This document shows, piece after piece, positions 1 through 13,100 of a stretch of DNA of 64,000 nucleotides. The position numbers were made by a program, and so were the translations under genes. This DNA comes from Lutjanus erythropterus (taxonomy: Eukaryota; Chordata; Actinopteri; Lutjaniformes; Lutjanidae), in assembly GCA_020091685.1 (NCBI GenBank), contig CM034603.1, positions 18,476,611 to 18,540,610 of the forward strand. Reading direction: 5' to 3'. Position 1 is the first letter of the stretch, and each line of letters starts with the position of its first letter. The notes under the pieces are model-generated. The model saw only the letters and a program-made list of their open reading frames with translations, did no database searches and had not been told where the DNA came from.

Positions 1-1233
1 TGCGCTGCTGGATGAGAGCACGGTGCAGAGCAGAGGCTGTCACTCTGCAGACTATTACATTAGCTAAATAAATTATCGTCCTAAAAATCATCCAAAAAAA
101 GCAGTCAACAATGGATCCTGCCCATCGTCGATATGTGATGTAGTCATCCAGTTGCCCAACCTTGGACAGTGGCTTTTTGCAGGAGGGGCTTCAGGAAAGG
201 TCTTTTATCACAATATTGAATAATGACTGTGTGTATTTAAGGCATAAGCTCAAAACCGGGCCCAAACTTGACACACATATGCCTGAAATACAGTAGAGAA
301 TAAATGTTACCTCTAGAGCCTGACTGATACTGGACTTTTAAGGTGGATATTAGGGAGCAAGAAAGAAATTCTGATACTGACATATACGTTGAGGTTTTTT
401 CAAGTTTGTCTTTTTCCTTCAGAAATGACTATTTTAACATAGATAAAAACTGTATCATTCAGACACTAAATTAATTATTTACATTTCTATAGTTTTGACC
501 CTAAAAGAAGGTTAAATGATTAAAACTTCCATTTGGTCAGATGTCCTCTCCCCACAGTGTTAGCTAACAGGAGAATATTCTCTTGGATCTTTGGATCCTC
601 TGCAATCTGCTCAGTGGGTAGACTGAATAGTTTAAACTTTGATTTGTCAGTCCCTAGTATGTTCAACTGATATTCTCTGACCCAATTCTGATAGTTCTCA
701 GCCTAAAATAACTTCTGTTTTTGCTTTGAAGTTTTACAAATAGCTTTGCTAAAGTAACATGCCTGATTCTAACTTGTTATATGCATTATTATGCACTTGG
801 TAGTGAAACAGGAATTTGTGCCTCTTCAAATCTGCACAAATTCTGATGCTTAGTTTCAAATTTCTTTTACAAATAACTTGTGATTCCTTCTCTTCTTATC
901 CAGCTTCTGCTCAGAGGTATCATTGTCTCTCTCTGCCCTTTCAGTTGGCAGTCTGGTTGAACATTGCACATTATTTTGCTTTCTGTTTTTAAGCATTACT
1001 TTTTGGCAAACCCTTCAAAATAGTATCTATTTTTAAAAAAGAACTTTCTACAACCTAAAAGCATGATCATTCAAAAATGATCCCCATTGTACCAAGTTAA
1101 GCTTTTGTGGCAGGCAATTCCAAAGTTTTGAATGGCATTTTACATATATACCGTACGAACTCAAAAAATGTTGTAGTTTTGTGGTATTTCAGCACATAAC
1201 TAATGCACTTAACATTATAAGGTGTCCACTTAC
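1..1233. other. Intron of gene A, no further feature recognised
   Basis: AT-rich sequence downstream of gene A exon 22. I looked for a counterpart of the CTLD6 mini-exon or of the next CTLD6 exon and found none; no clear repeat ends were seen either. Confidence 0.5.
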
Positions 1234-4200
1234 CTGAAAATCCCAGTTACTGTATCGCATGTTTTGCCCATCAGTCCAGTAAAATTGATTACCATTTACA
1301 CTAACCAAACCAATCCACACGTTTGTGGTAGGTGCATCTGCCATTGTAGTTGTCAAAAACACTGAAAATTCAACACATATTGATAAAGTTGATTTAAGTT
1401 TTAGATATTTGAAACAACAACAGGGAAAAACAACAGGGATGCACCAATTGACTGGCCAGAGACCGGGTGGCTTTCAGTGTGACCTACCCTGACCAGTGAC
1501 AGGCCAGTCAGCATCACATATCTGAATCTGTACTGGTTAAATTAACACACATGCTCTGCATGATAGTCTTGTCATTCACGCAGGAGACACACTGACTGTA
1601 ACGTCACAGACACAACAGCGCTGGTCACAGCTACACACACTCAGACACATGCTTGCATGAAGTCAGCAATATATTCCAAGAACAGGATAAAGAGAAGACA
1701 GATAGTTTAGAAGGAAATGGAGCAGCTGATGGTGTCACCAAACAACTGTTTTTGCTCTGTTCTGTTTTTGTCACTGCAAACCTTTATTACAGTAAGCTGA
1801 TGCACCGCATCTGTCTCTGGTTTGTTTACATCTGCTTCTGCATGAGATCACATGAAATTATGTCACGTGAGATCCTGTGACATCGTGCTCCCTCTTGTGC
1901 ATAATCTTAATCTAGAGCATTTTTGGAGAAAATGTTAAAGTTATTCAATAGCCATTTAATAGAGAAAATGTTATTCAGTATTTTACAAGAAAAATTGCAA
2001 TAATGTTTGTGAAAGCTGTTGATTATAGTCCTTATAAAGACTAAAAAATGGAATCGGCCAAAATCAGAATCTGCAGGTCAGACCCTTTAAAGAAATTTGA
2101 AATTGTAATGGACCAACCAAATTCAAATCAGCGCATCTGTTAAAGATTAAAAGCATGTGTCAAGCTCCCACTGAAGTTGCTGCTTCTGCTTCTTTCAGCG
2201 AATCCCCATGCCTGCTTCTAGAGAGGCACCGATTCAATTTTCTTAGCCAATTCCGATTTCCGATTTTCATAAGGGTCTGATCTGCTGATTCTGATTTTGG
2301 CTGATTCCGATTTTCAGTCTTTCTAAGACCTGTAATTGACAGCATTCACAAACATTTTTGCAACTTTTCTTGTAAAAATTAAATTAGATGTTCATAATAA
2401 AACACTGACTGAATGTGATCTCGCAAGATCATGGAATCTCACGGAATTTCGCGAGACGTGATTTCACGTGATCTCCTGTGGAAGCAGATGTAAACAAACT
2501 GGAGATGGACGCTATGCAACAGGAGGCGAGATTTTAACTGTCAGTCTGTGAACAGCAGTCTGCTGCTGGCTAACATTAGCCTGAAGAGCTACAAAGCTTG
2601 TGGCTGTTCTGCGACATTGTCAGCTGCTCTGTCTCATTGTAGACTGTCTGTCTTCTCTTTATCCTGTTCTTGGAATCTGTCGCTGACAGCATCTTCAAGC
2701 GAGCATGTGTCTGAGTGTGTAACTGTCATCAGCACCGTGTTGATATCACGGTCAATTTGTTTGCTGCGTGCATGACGTGACCATCGTGCAGAACTCATGT
2801 GTGACAATGACGGGCACAGAATTGGATCTGGACGGTGCATCTCTACCTGCTTCTCTCTCTCTCTGACAGGGAGAGACACAGCACACCTTAAGCAGGACAC
2901 ACTGCACCGTCCTCAGAGTCATTCTCTCCTGCTGCCTCCATTGTCTCTCAGACTACTGCCTCTTTGGAAGAGGGACAGCAGCTTATGCATGATATCTATT
3001 TATCTGGAATATAAAAATTAAATTAAAAAAATCATGCAACAAACCTTGCACTTTTTTTGAGGGAATTGAGGCCAGATTTCCTCCCATTTCTTTGCATTGT
3101 GTCCTCGCTCCATCCCAGGTCTCCCTCTGGTTGTAAATGACGTTGTAACACTATGGGTGAAATATCAACAACTTTGGGTGATCTCAAAAGCAGTAGGTTA
3201 TTTTTTTTAATCCACAAATAGTATAATAATAATATAATAATAGATCAATGTTTTGTCAAATTGAAGGCCCATTTCATTGCAGGCACTGAGAATTGAATTC
3301 TGTTCAACATCCTGCCAACAATTATATCAATTAAAAGTGACTTCTGACCTTTGAGTCAAATTGTTTCCAGTTTTGTGGGCAACCACCTTTTGGGGAAACT
3401 GTTGGTGCTACTGTGGCATTGGCAGGTGGTGAACCACTGCGTTTACAAATTGAATAGTTGTCAACCCCACAATTTTTAGCACGCCAAAACCCTGTGAAAC
3501 AGTCAAAAATATTAAATAAACATTTCAGCAAGACCAGTGTGCATTTTATTTTAAAACCATTTCAAATCTTCAATTTTAATTCATTTCAATTCATTCAATT
3601 CCTCAATTCATTACATAAAAGTATGCCAACGAGGATGAATCAATTTTAAGTTACTTACCCATAGTGAAAGTCATGACAGCACAATGCTCATCATTGTTCA
3701 GGAGTTGAGGTTGATTTTCATCCCACCTTTGAAACACCACTGGGGAACCATCCACCCACCTTGTTGGAACACAATAAAATCAGTTGAAAATTTAAGACAT
3801 TTTCATGGTACACTCTTAATTTCATTTCAATTTTTTTAATGTTATGAATGGTTATATTGCAAAATATTTTGACAAAAAGTGAGTCAAGGGGATGGCTTAC
3901 TGCCCCCCCCCCCCTTTTTTTGTTTTTTGTTTGTTTTCTCTTGTCTTCTGTACTTAATTGTGTATAATTTGTGTAATTGGGATTAAAACAAATAAAAAAT
4001 TGGTCACAAATAAAAGTTTAGAAGAAGTCAGACAGATGACAGCTCGTTTTGATTTAATAACCGGAAATAAAGTTCAATGTAGACTGAGACAGAATAAACT
4101 GATATATACACACTTGACTGGAGCAGTGAGTAGCCACATTCAGCACAGACACAGACATTAACCTGAGAGCAGAGTAGGCTGCTGCACTGTTAACGTTAAT

Positions 4201-7200
4201 AAGTGTCTAGTCTAGTCTAAGTGAGTAGTCTGCCCCATAATGAGATGAGTTGTCTGCTCCATAATGTAGATTAATCAGTATATATAATGTGATTTATTCT
4301 CAGAGTTAGACAAGGGCTAGATTGGGCACCTCAACTGCATTTATTTGGTAGAAAGCATGAAATATATAAATAATCAGTACAAGTACAAAGTACAATAGTC
4401 AGTGTACCACAGGGCAGGTCTTATCAGTATGATAACATACAGCAGCAACATACACAGCTATCCGGCACAGCAGAGGGGCTGTAATTTAAAAACAAAACCA
4501 GCTGAGCTGCTGCAGTATGAAGTTCCACAAAAAGTAACGGGATGTCCCACATCACCCTACTACTACTACTATGTTCATATCGTCCCAGCCTCCCAGTTGT
4601 TTGCTGCCACATTTAAAATATCAGATAAAATTCCAAATGAAAGCCCAAAGCATGCAAGAAATGGAATGGAATTATATTTTATCTGAAACACTTCTGGGTT
4701 AAACAACTGGCTGGTAGAAGTAGCCACATATGATGGATTTACCTTCAAACAGTAGGGTGAAATGCACCTCTGTCAGAACAGTGAAGAAAGACAGTCGAAA
4801 TCATCCCAATAATTAACTAACATCAAGTTAGTGAGAACTCTTTTATAGCTTTGCTTTCTAATTTTGTGATCACTTTTTAAGCTGACTATATCTGACACAC
4901 ACGGTGACAGCCTTCTGCTGCACTCAAACATCAAATAACTTGCTTTAATGAATTTTGACAGTTTATAATCTGAAGAATCAGGGCTCCAGACTAACTTTTT
5001 TTACTAGGAGCACAGTGGCCCCTAACTTAAAATTTTAGGAGCACAAGCAGAAAATTTCCTCTCATTTTCACTATATTACTGATAAATACTTGAACAATAA
5101 ATGCAGAAACTATAATGTTTTCCTTGGCAATGAAATAGGCCGTGTTAAACTTTAATATCAATTCGGCCTCCTCGGCGCACTGGTTAGCAGCCTGTTGTCT
5201 TCTAAATACAACTGGGAGTGGAGTTCTTTCACTTTCATTACACAGGTCACGACACATTTTATGTTTCAGACTGGCACTGTGTTTGCTCAAAGTGTCGTGT
5301 TTTAATTGTGTGGTGCCAGTATTATCAGCAAATAGCATGTTCCCCGCATGTTGTGGGTATCGACAGCAGAATTTGCAGTTCATTGAATTCGTCTCCTTGA
5401 AATACCTCAGCCAGGTGAACTCGCACAGCCACTCATCGAGAAAACAGAATTTCATGGCTTTTTTCGCCACAACCGTTTTCCCGCAATCTGAATGGGACTC
5501 ATTATCAGCATTTGTCTCCTCTGGAACACTAGGTTTACTGGGGAGAAAGTAAGAACTGATAGTCCTCTTCGCCATTGTTCATTGTTTACAAGAGTTATGT
5601 GAAACCTGTGGATTTGTGCGATAACCCCAAGACCTGCCTCTTTTCATACATAAGCCAATCACAGTGGTCATTTGCCCCCGCTCGCACACATTGGCCCGCC
5701 TTCTTCTTCTTTGGTGTTCGTCTCCTTTCTTCGTCTTTTGGAGTCGGTTGGCAAACCAGCTCATTTGCGCATTACTGTCAACTACTGGGCTGAAGTTTGT
5801 CAGCAACAAGAAATATTCAATAATAATAATAATAATAATAATAAAGAAATCGGCAAATTTGCGTGAGTAGACGAAAAATTTACTCGCGCTGTCTCAAATT
5901 TTTGTCGCAAAATGCGACCATTTAGTCGCAGTCTGGAGCCCTGTGGATTGTAAAACATCACTTCCATGAGGCTGTTTAGTGAGACAGATCACAGGCAGTA
6001 AACTTAGCAGCTGCAACAATGTCCAAGCTGCTGCACAGGTTATGTTCATTTTAAAGTTAATTAACATAAATGTTGTACTGCTGTAGTGTTTGAAAGTACC
6101 TTGACCGTTGTCCACCAAAATCTAACCAGTTCATCATTGAGTTCAAGTGGTCATTTGTGCAAAGTTTGAGGAAATTCTCTCAAAGCAATATGAGATATCA
6201 ATTTCATAAGACTGGAATAACTGAAAACATAATTTCTGTGGCAACAGCTAGCATTTGTGTGGAGCCGTAAAAAGGTTTTCCAAAAATTGTGAATTACAAG
6301 GGTCCTTTAGCATCCAGTTGTGGTTATGCACAAAAAATAGGCTGATCAGACACTTCTTTTGTATTTTTTTTTTAATCCATTACACATTCTTGAATTCATA
6401 CTTACTCATATGTTCTATCAAGATCTACCGCCAGGGCTATCCAGAAATGCAAATATCTGCGTGTCTCAGTTTTGGTTATCTACACACACAAACCGGGGCA
6501 CATGGTAAAAGTAGCAGTACTTGCATTGCAATATGTTCTGATTATAAGTACCATGGGTAATGAGTAATGTCAGTACTTTAGTATAAATGTCACTGCTCAC
6601 CTGTTTCCATAAAAACACACTTTCAGCTTCACTGTTGATGATTACCAAGTCACTATGCTTTTCCTGGCAATAGCGTCGAGCTCCTTCCATGTCCTGCGCT
6701 GACAAGTTAATTAAATACTGATTTCCCCTCCATTCTATCCACCCGTCTGAGGTCCTGTTGTAGTCTGCAAGAAATATCAAATATATTACACTGAACATGT
6801 ACAGATTATCAGCTGGTTTTAGACATGCTAGCAGCATGACTATGGATGGTAATGTTAGTCAGTCTGCCACTTTGGTGTTGACAGAAGATAAATATCTCAA
6901 AAACTATCAGATGGATTTCTATGAACTTCAGTACAGACATTTATGGTCCACAGAGGTTAAATCTTAACTGATTTTGATGAGCCCTTGATTTCTTTTTGTC
7001 CCGGCCAAGCCAATGTTTTCATTTGTCCAATACAATATTCAGCTTCTACTGTATAAACACTCCATGTTGATGTATCCTACTGACTTTAATGATCACCTGA
7101 CTTTTCATCTAGTGCCACCACCACCAGTTCACATTCATGACTTTTGGTGAAATGTCAAAAACTATTAGGTTTGCCTTGAAATTTGACACATACCTTCATG

Positions 7201-10004
7201 TCCTCCACAGAATAAATGGTAATATATTTGATGATCCCTTAACCTTTCATTTAATGCCACCATCAGGTGAAAATTTTAACTTCTTCAAGAGTTTGGTTTA
7301 TGAACAAATACCTGCAAAATTAATGACATTCACATCACCCTCATCTGTACATTGTGGTCAGTGCTAAATAGTAGGGGTGCAGTGAATCACAGTTGAACCA
7401 TGTTCTGTACGGGTTGATGTCCACGGTTCAGCACACAGTGATCCATGGATTAAATGTAACCATCATAGTGTGAAATGCAGTTTTACCGTTGCTGTTAGTT
7501 TTTGAAGTAATAACTTCACCTTTGACGCTGAGCTCCAGTGAAAAGATGAGACAGATGTCCGATGTCTTTTACTCTGACTCCCTGTGCTATGGGACACAGA
7601 GTCGCACTTAACACTGCTTGCATATGGACAATATTTTTGCCTTCCATTTGCTCGAGTTTGAAGATGCGAGGAGGTGACATTTAAAAAGTGAAGAGCAATG
7701 ACTGATCTAAAAGCCGTCACTTTCAGCTTCATCGAGTGAAATCTGACAACAATTTTGAGCCTTTCCAGCGGTTTATCTGAGAAACTGGATGTGCTTGTCA
7801 CAGATCTACATCATGAGATTGTGATGTTTATTTGATGATGTCTGCTGCTGCTTTCTCTCTGACACACAGCTGTCATTCACAGGAGCTGTCACCGGTGTCA
7901 TGCTTACCCACTACACCAGAGCATTTTTGTCCTTTTTTTAATATGTTGATCCATGAAATGATCTGGTCCATTATTCAAACTGCTGATACAATCCAAACCG
8001 TGAGTTTTGTGATCCGTTGCACCTGTTCCTAAATAGCAAATATTAGCAAAGTACTGTGCTAAACTAAGATGGTGAACATCAGCATGTTGGCGTTGTCATG
8101 GTGGCTGTGTTAGCATTCTAACATTATCATTTAACTTAAATACAGCCTCACAGGGGCGCTAACATGGCTGTAGACTCTTGTTGCCCATGTGCAACACATT
8201 TATAGGTATTAAATGAGGATCACAGAGAAGTAATAGCAGTGGCAAATTTAAACTGTATCATAGAAAAAAAACAAGGTTTGGGCTGAAAATGCTTATGCTT
8301 TGTTTTGCATGTGGTTCTATGTTGTTGCATAGAAAAATGCCCAACTTACCACGAGGGGCAGGTTTTGGAAAGGGTTTTGGAGTCACTCCTGTAAAGACAT
8401 TGACAGAAGACAGTTATACTTAGAACACTTAATAGACAGAGCACAGGAGTGATAGACAGTACAGAGATGCATTTGAGGAAGACATTGTTGGAAAGTCTTG
8501 CTTGCTAAATAATGAACAGAAGAGAAAGAAATGGTTTCAGTCCCTCATTTTACCTTTACGGATCTGGCACAGCAATTCATTGTACTTCTCACAGTTCACA
8601 TCATTCCAAGAGTAACTATAGTCTGTGATTTCAGTACAAGATTGCAAATTGTTTTTATTGTTTGGCTGTCCAGTCGCCCAGCTTTGGAACTGCAGCTACA
8701 AAACAAAAGCAAACACAGTGATTTATAATGTTATTGTCTATTTAATTGAGTCTCCTAAACAACAATTTAAGTAAAAAACTGTTAACTCACTGGGGATCCA
8801 TCACTCCATACAAAACCAGTGGCCGGGTCAGGGGCACTAAGTCCAATCCAGGTTGTTCCACTGTTGTAATGGGCAAACTTAACATTAATGATTCAAGTGT
8901 AAAACCTGTTTGTAAAGTGTTAAAAGAACAAACCTTTGCCTAATTTAAAGGGGACCTATTGAAAATATTCTTTTAAAGCAAAGAGGAGGGACAGACCCGC
9001 CACTCGCCTACAGATAGCTGCTGAGCTCAGGGGAGGAGGGGAAAGAGCTGAGGACAGAGATGGAGATGCTGAAGATATGACAGGAAAGAGGGTAGAGATA
9101 GAGGGGATGACATGCAGCAAATGGGCTGCAGGTGGGAGTTGAAACAGCAGATGCTGCAGAGGACTAATAGCTAGAGATGCACCGATTCCAATTTTCTGGG
9201 CCAGTTTACTTTTTTCTTTTTTTTTTTTAAGGGCCTGACCTGCCGATACCAATTTTCAGTCTTCCTAAGAACTATATTTGACAGCATTCACAAACGGTTT
9301 GCAACTTTTCTTGTCAATTGGATGCTCATAATAAAACACTGACTATTAAATACTCACTAAATACTATTTCACATTTCTCCAAAGTCCTCCGGGTAACAGC
9401 CAGGTCTTATTTTAATTTTATATTAAGATTATGTACTAGGGGGATCACAATCTTGCAAGACTGATGCAACAGTTTGCTGTAGTAAAATTTGCAGTGAGAA
9501 AACCACAATGGAAAGTCTGGATGAGAAAATGTTTGAGGAGACACATCAACACATCAGCAGGTTGTTTATTCTTCAGCCAGAACAGGAGGTGAAATTTAAA
9601 CTGTCCCTCGGTGAGCAGCAGTCTGCTGCTGGCTAACATTAGTATGAAGGGCTAGAAAGTATATGGCTGTTATGCAAAATTGTCAGCTGCGGCATCTTTT
9701 TGTAGACTGTCTGTCTTCTCTTTATGCTGTTCATGGAACCTATCACTAACACCAACTTCATACAAGCATGTGTCTGATAGTGTGTAGCTGCTTTTGTGGG
9801 TTTTACGTTAGGTCAGTGTGTGCTGTGCCGATGACGTGACCATCCTGCAGAACATGTCTGTGACACAGAACATGGACACAGAATCAGATATGTTACTCTG
9901 ACTGGCCGGTCACCGGTCACCGGTCAGGGCTAGTCACTCTTAAAATTGTCTGACTCATAACATCTATCAAACATTGAAAAGATCTAATACTATTTTTAAT
10001 TTAA

Positions 10005-10036
<32 letters not shown>

Positions 10037-10053
10037 GTAGTAGTATTAGTATT

Positions 10054-10111
<58 letters not shown>

Positions 10112-13100
10112 ATAATAATAATAATAATAATGATAACAATAACAATAAGTTTGGTATACTTTAAAACACTAAAACTGGGAGCTGTTCAGAATGGTACCAA
10201 GCCAGGCTTGTGGGCAATGGAACCCAGCCTCCACAACTGGCAAGCAACACAGTACCGATTTACAGCCAAACCTCCAGCAGCGCATACAGACTGAACAACC
10301 TCCAAATACTTGAAGGGATGTCTTGAGCAGAGTGTTCAAATACGTTAGACAGACTGACTGGGTGGCTGAGGTATCTCTGTACTTTGTGGGCATGCTGTGG
10401 CTGGAGCTAATGAACATACAGAGAAATGACAAGCCAACATCAGGCCATCACGAAAGTAACAAAAAAAACATGAAAACCTAGTATTCAGAACAGTCTGAAG
10501 CCTGAGATTTTTGGTCATAGGAATTACTTTTACATATGTTTTCCTCATAATCTGAAACTTTGACAACATTTAATATGAACATCCAACATTGTAAAATTAT
10601 ATATTTGACAGAAAATTAGGGAAAACACTGGGTGCCTTGATAGCTGACATGGTAGAACGTTTACTCAATGTACTTCCATCAGGCCCTGGTTTGATTTCAG
10701 CTGGTGGCTGCCTGACATCCTGTCATATCTCAGCTGTCTCTATATAATATAGGCTGTAACCTATATTCTGCAACCTAGGCCTGGGTGATATAGCTGAAAA
10801 GTCTATCATGATACTGAAGTTTCATATCAATAGATATTGATAATTATCAATCATGTTGCCTGTGACTGATGACATCTTGTGTACTCTGATGGGTGGAAAC
10901 AGCTGAGGTTATAAAAGAAATTTGGTGTATTACCAGTGTTGGTCGGGATGCTTTTTCTGCGGTGTCTACACAGCACTATTCTGATAGTTGTTGATCCATC
11001 CATCCATTTTCCTCCGTTTATCAGCGGTTGGGTTGTAGTGACAGTAGGCCGAGCATGAGCATTTTTTACCCGTACTTATTTTGTTGCTGTTTCTGCTTGT
11101 CCCATGTGTCACTCACACTGTTAGTTGTCATCATCATCATCATCATCATCATCTCATCTCTAACTTTACACTGTTTCTCACATGTCGACGGGGAAGCCCA
11201 AAAGCATACCTATGAAATGATTGGCTGTTTGCGCGTCACTGCACCACCAAGGGATATGATAGGCTGTTTGTAAGCCACAGAGGGAGCACACATGGGGCTT
11301 GTTTATTAAATGACTGGCTGTTCGTGTGTGACTTGAAGCACACTTTGTTATCAAGAGATATGATTGGCTGTCTGTGTACATTGCTGATAGCTAACACTTT
11401 TTTTGTGTTTAACACCAGTTTTGTGTTTTCTTAATTGTGTACTTTGCCAGATCATACTGTACCGAGTTGGTATCCCCAGTACTGTATGAAAACTGTGGAT
11501 GCTGAGCAGGTCTCCTCCGATGGCTCTGCAGAAATCTCTGGCCTCATACCAGGTCATTTTCTGTGGAAACCACTTAAAAACAAGACAAAAGGGTTAAACA
11601 TGTTTTTTCCCCTTTCCCACTTTGCCTATGTGCCTATTGGAATAGGCTCAACATTTTCTTTAGGCTATATGTAACAGCACAGCCATATACACATTTGCAT
11701 GTATCTGAACCATAGTACTGGAAATGTCTTATTTAGATGTCATACACCTGACAAAATCTTAAGAGCAGGAGAAAAATTACAAGCATTCGCATTTCATGCT
11801 GGTGGATCTTAACCAGGTTATGAGTGGAGCTTCAAAATGCAAATAGAAGAAACAGGAGCAAGAGACAAGAAGTTTAAGACCATAGCCTTGAAAAGTCAAA
11901 ATCTGCGCAAGTGAAGTTTCATATCGGTCGATATCGATAATTATTGATCGTGTTAGTTGTGACTGATATGTTGTGTACTCCAAAGGGTGGAAGTGGCTGA
12001 GGGGATAAAATAAATTTGTTGTATTATATTGCATCAATATTACAGGGATGACTTGGTGCTTTCACAAAATGTGAGATTATTTTATAAATAATCATTAGTA
12101 ATGTGGATATAATGCCCAAGTGAGTAAAAGCAAATAACAGATCAGCTGGAACAGTCTGGTAAATTCTCAAAATGACAACACTTAACTGTAATGCAGCCTT
12201 TAAAACCAGGAAAAGACAACACTTCTGACATATCACGATATAACGATATCCAAAATCTATCACGATATCTACTGTCATATCACAATACAGTTTAATATAA
12301 TTATATTGCCCAGCCCTAAGTGGTAGACCCAAAAAAATTTCACCTGTGCTGTCGTTCTGACAGGCTGTCCATGAAGACACAAGTCGATTCTTGACCCACA
12401 TTAATGCCCTTACTGATGCTGACTGCAGCCCAATAACTGTAAGACGGCATCTGTGAAAGAAGGGCTTAAAGAACAAAAAACCTCTTCAAAGGCCATGTCT
12501 CCTCCAGTGCCACAAACTTGCCCGTTTGGACTTTGCAAGGGAGCACCAAACATGGGACATAGAAAGGTGGAAGAAAGTTTCATTCTCTCAGGAGAAAAAA
12601 TTTAACCTGGATGGTCCTGATGGCTTCCAACATTACTGGCATGGCAAGGAGATCCCACTTGTGATGTTTTCTACGCGGCACAGTGGAGGAGGCTCCATCA
12701 TGATCTGGGGTGCTTTTTCCTTCAATGGAACAATGGAGCTTCAGGTTGTGCAGGGGCGTCAACATGCGGCTGGCTATGTGGAGATGTTGCAGTGGGCATC
12801 CCTCTTGACTGCGGGCCCTTGTCTGTGCAGTAATGACTGGGTCTTTCAACAGGACAATGCTGCAGTTCACAACGCCTGCCTGACGAAGGACTTACTATAT
12901 ATAACATACCTTCAGGAATATCCATTCCCACACTGAGTAAACATCTCAGGAATAACGTCACTCTTTTGGACTATCCTGCGTGTTCCCCTTATCTAAATCC
13001 CATTGAGAACGGATGGCAAGGGAAGTTTACAACAACGGACGTCAGTTCCAGACTGTGGATGCCCTTCTTGAAGCCATCTTCACCACATGGAGCAACGTTC

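Larger units (their letters stand above)
4979..5943 (-). mobile_element. Truncated hAT-like DNA transposon with BED-finger ORF
   Basis: Terminal inverted repeats cagggctccagac (4979) and gtctggagccctg (5943) bound a 965-bp element in gene A intron 18. A minus-strand ORF at 5027-5575 starts [15 protein letters not shown] and contains a C-x2-C (NCKFCC) followed by [13 protein letters not shown], a BED/TTF-type DNA-binding zinc finger like the N-termini of hAT-derived proteins. The catalytic RNase H-like part is absent. No convincing 8-bp target duplication was found. Confidence 0.7.

Noticed and set aside
6406-6479. Possible frameshift in gene A exon 18
   Set aside because: The frame breaks only if the inner AG is used; the acceptor at 6480-6481, homologous to that of the paralog, gives a continuous frame.
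9974-10294. Leucine/valine-rich plus-strand ORF
   Set aside because: It is a translation of an (ATT)n microsatellite.
12526-12936. Host gene on the plus strand
   Set aside because: The residues are those of a Tc1 transposase, inside inverted repeats with TA flanks and with frame breaks.
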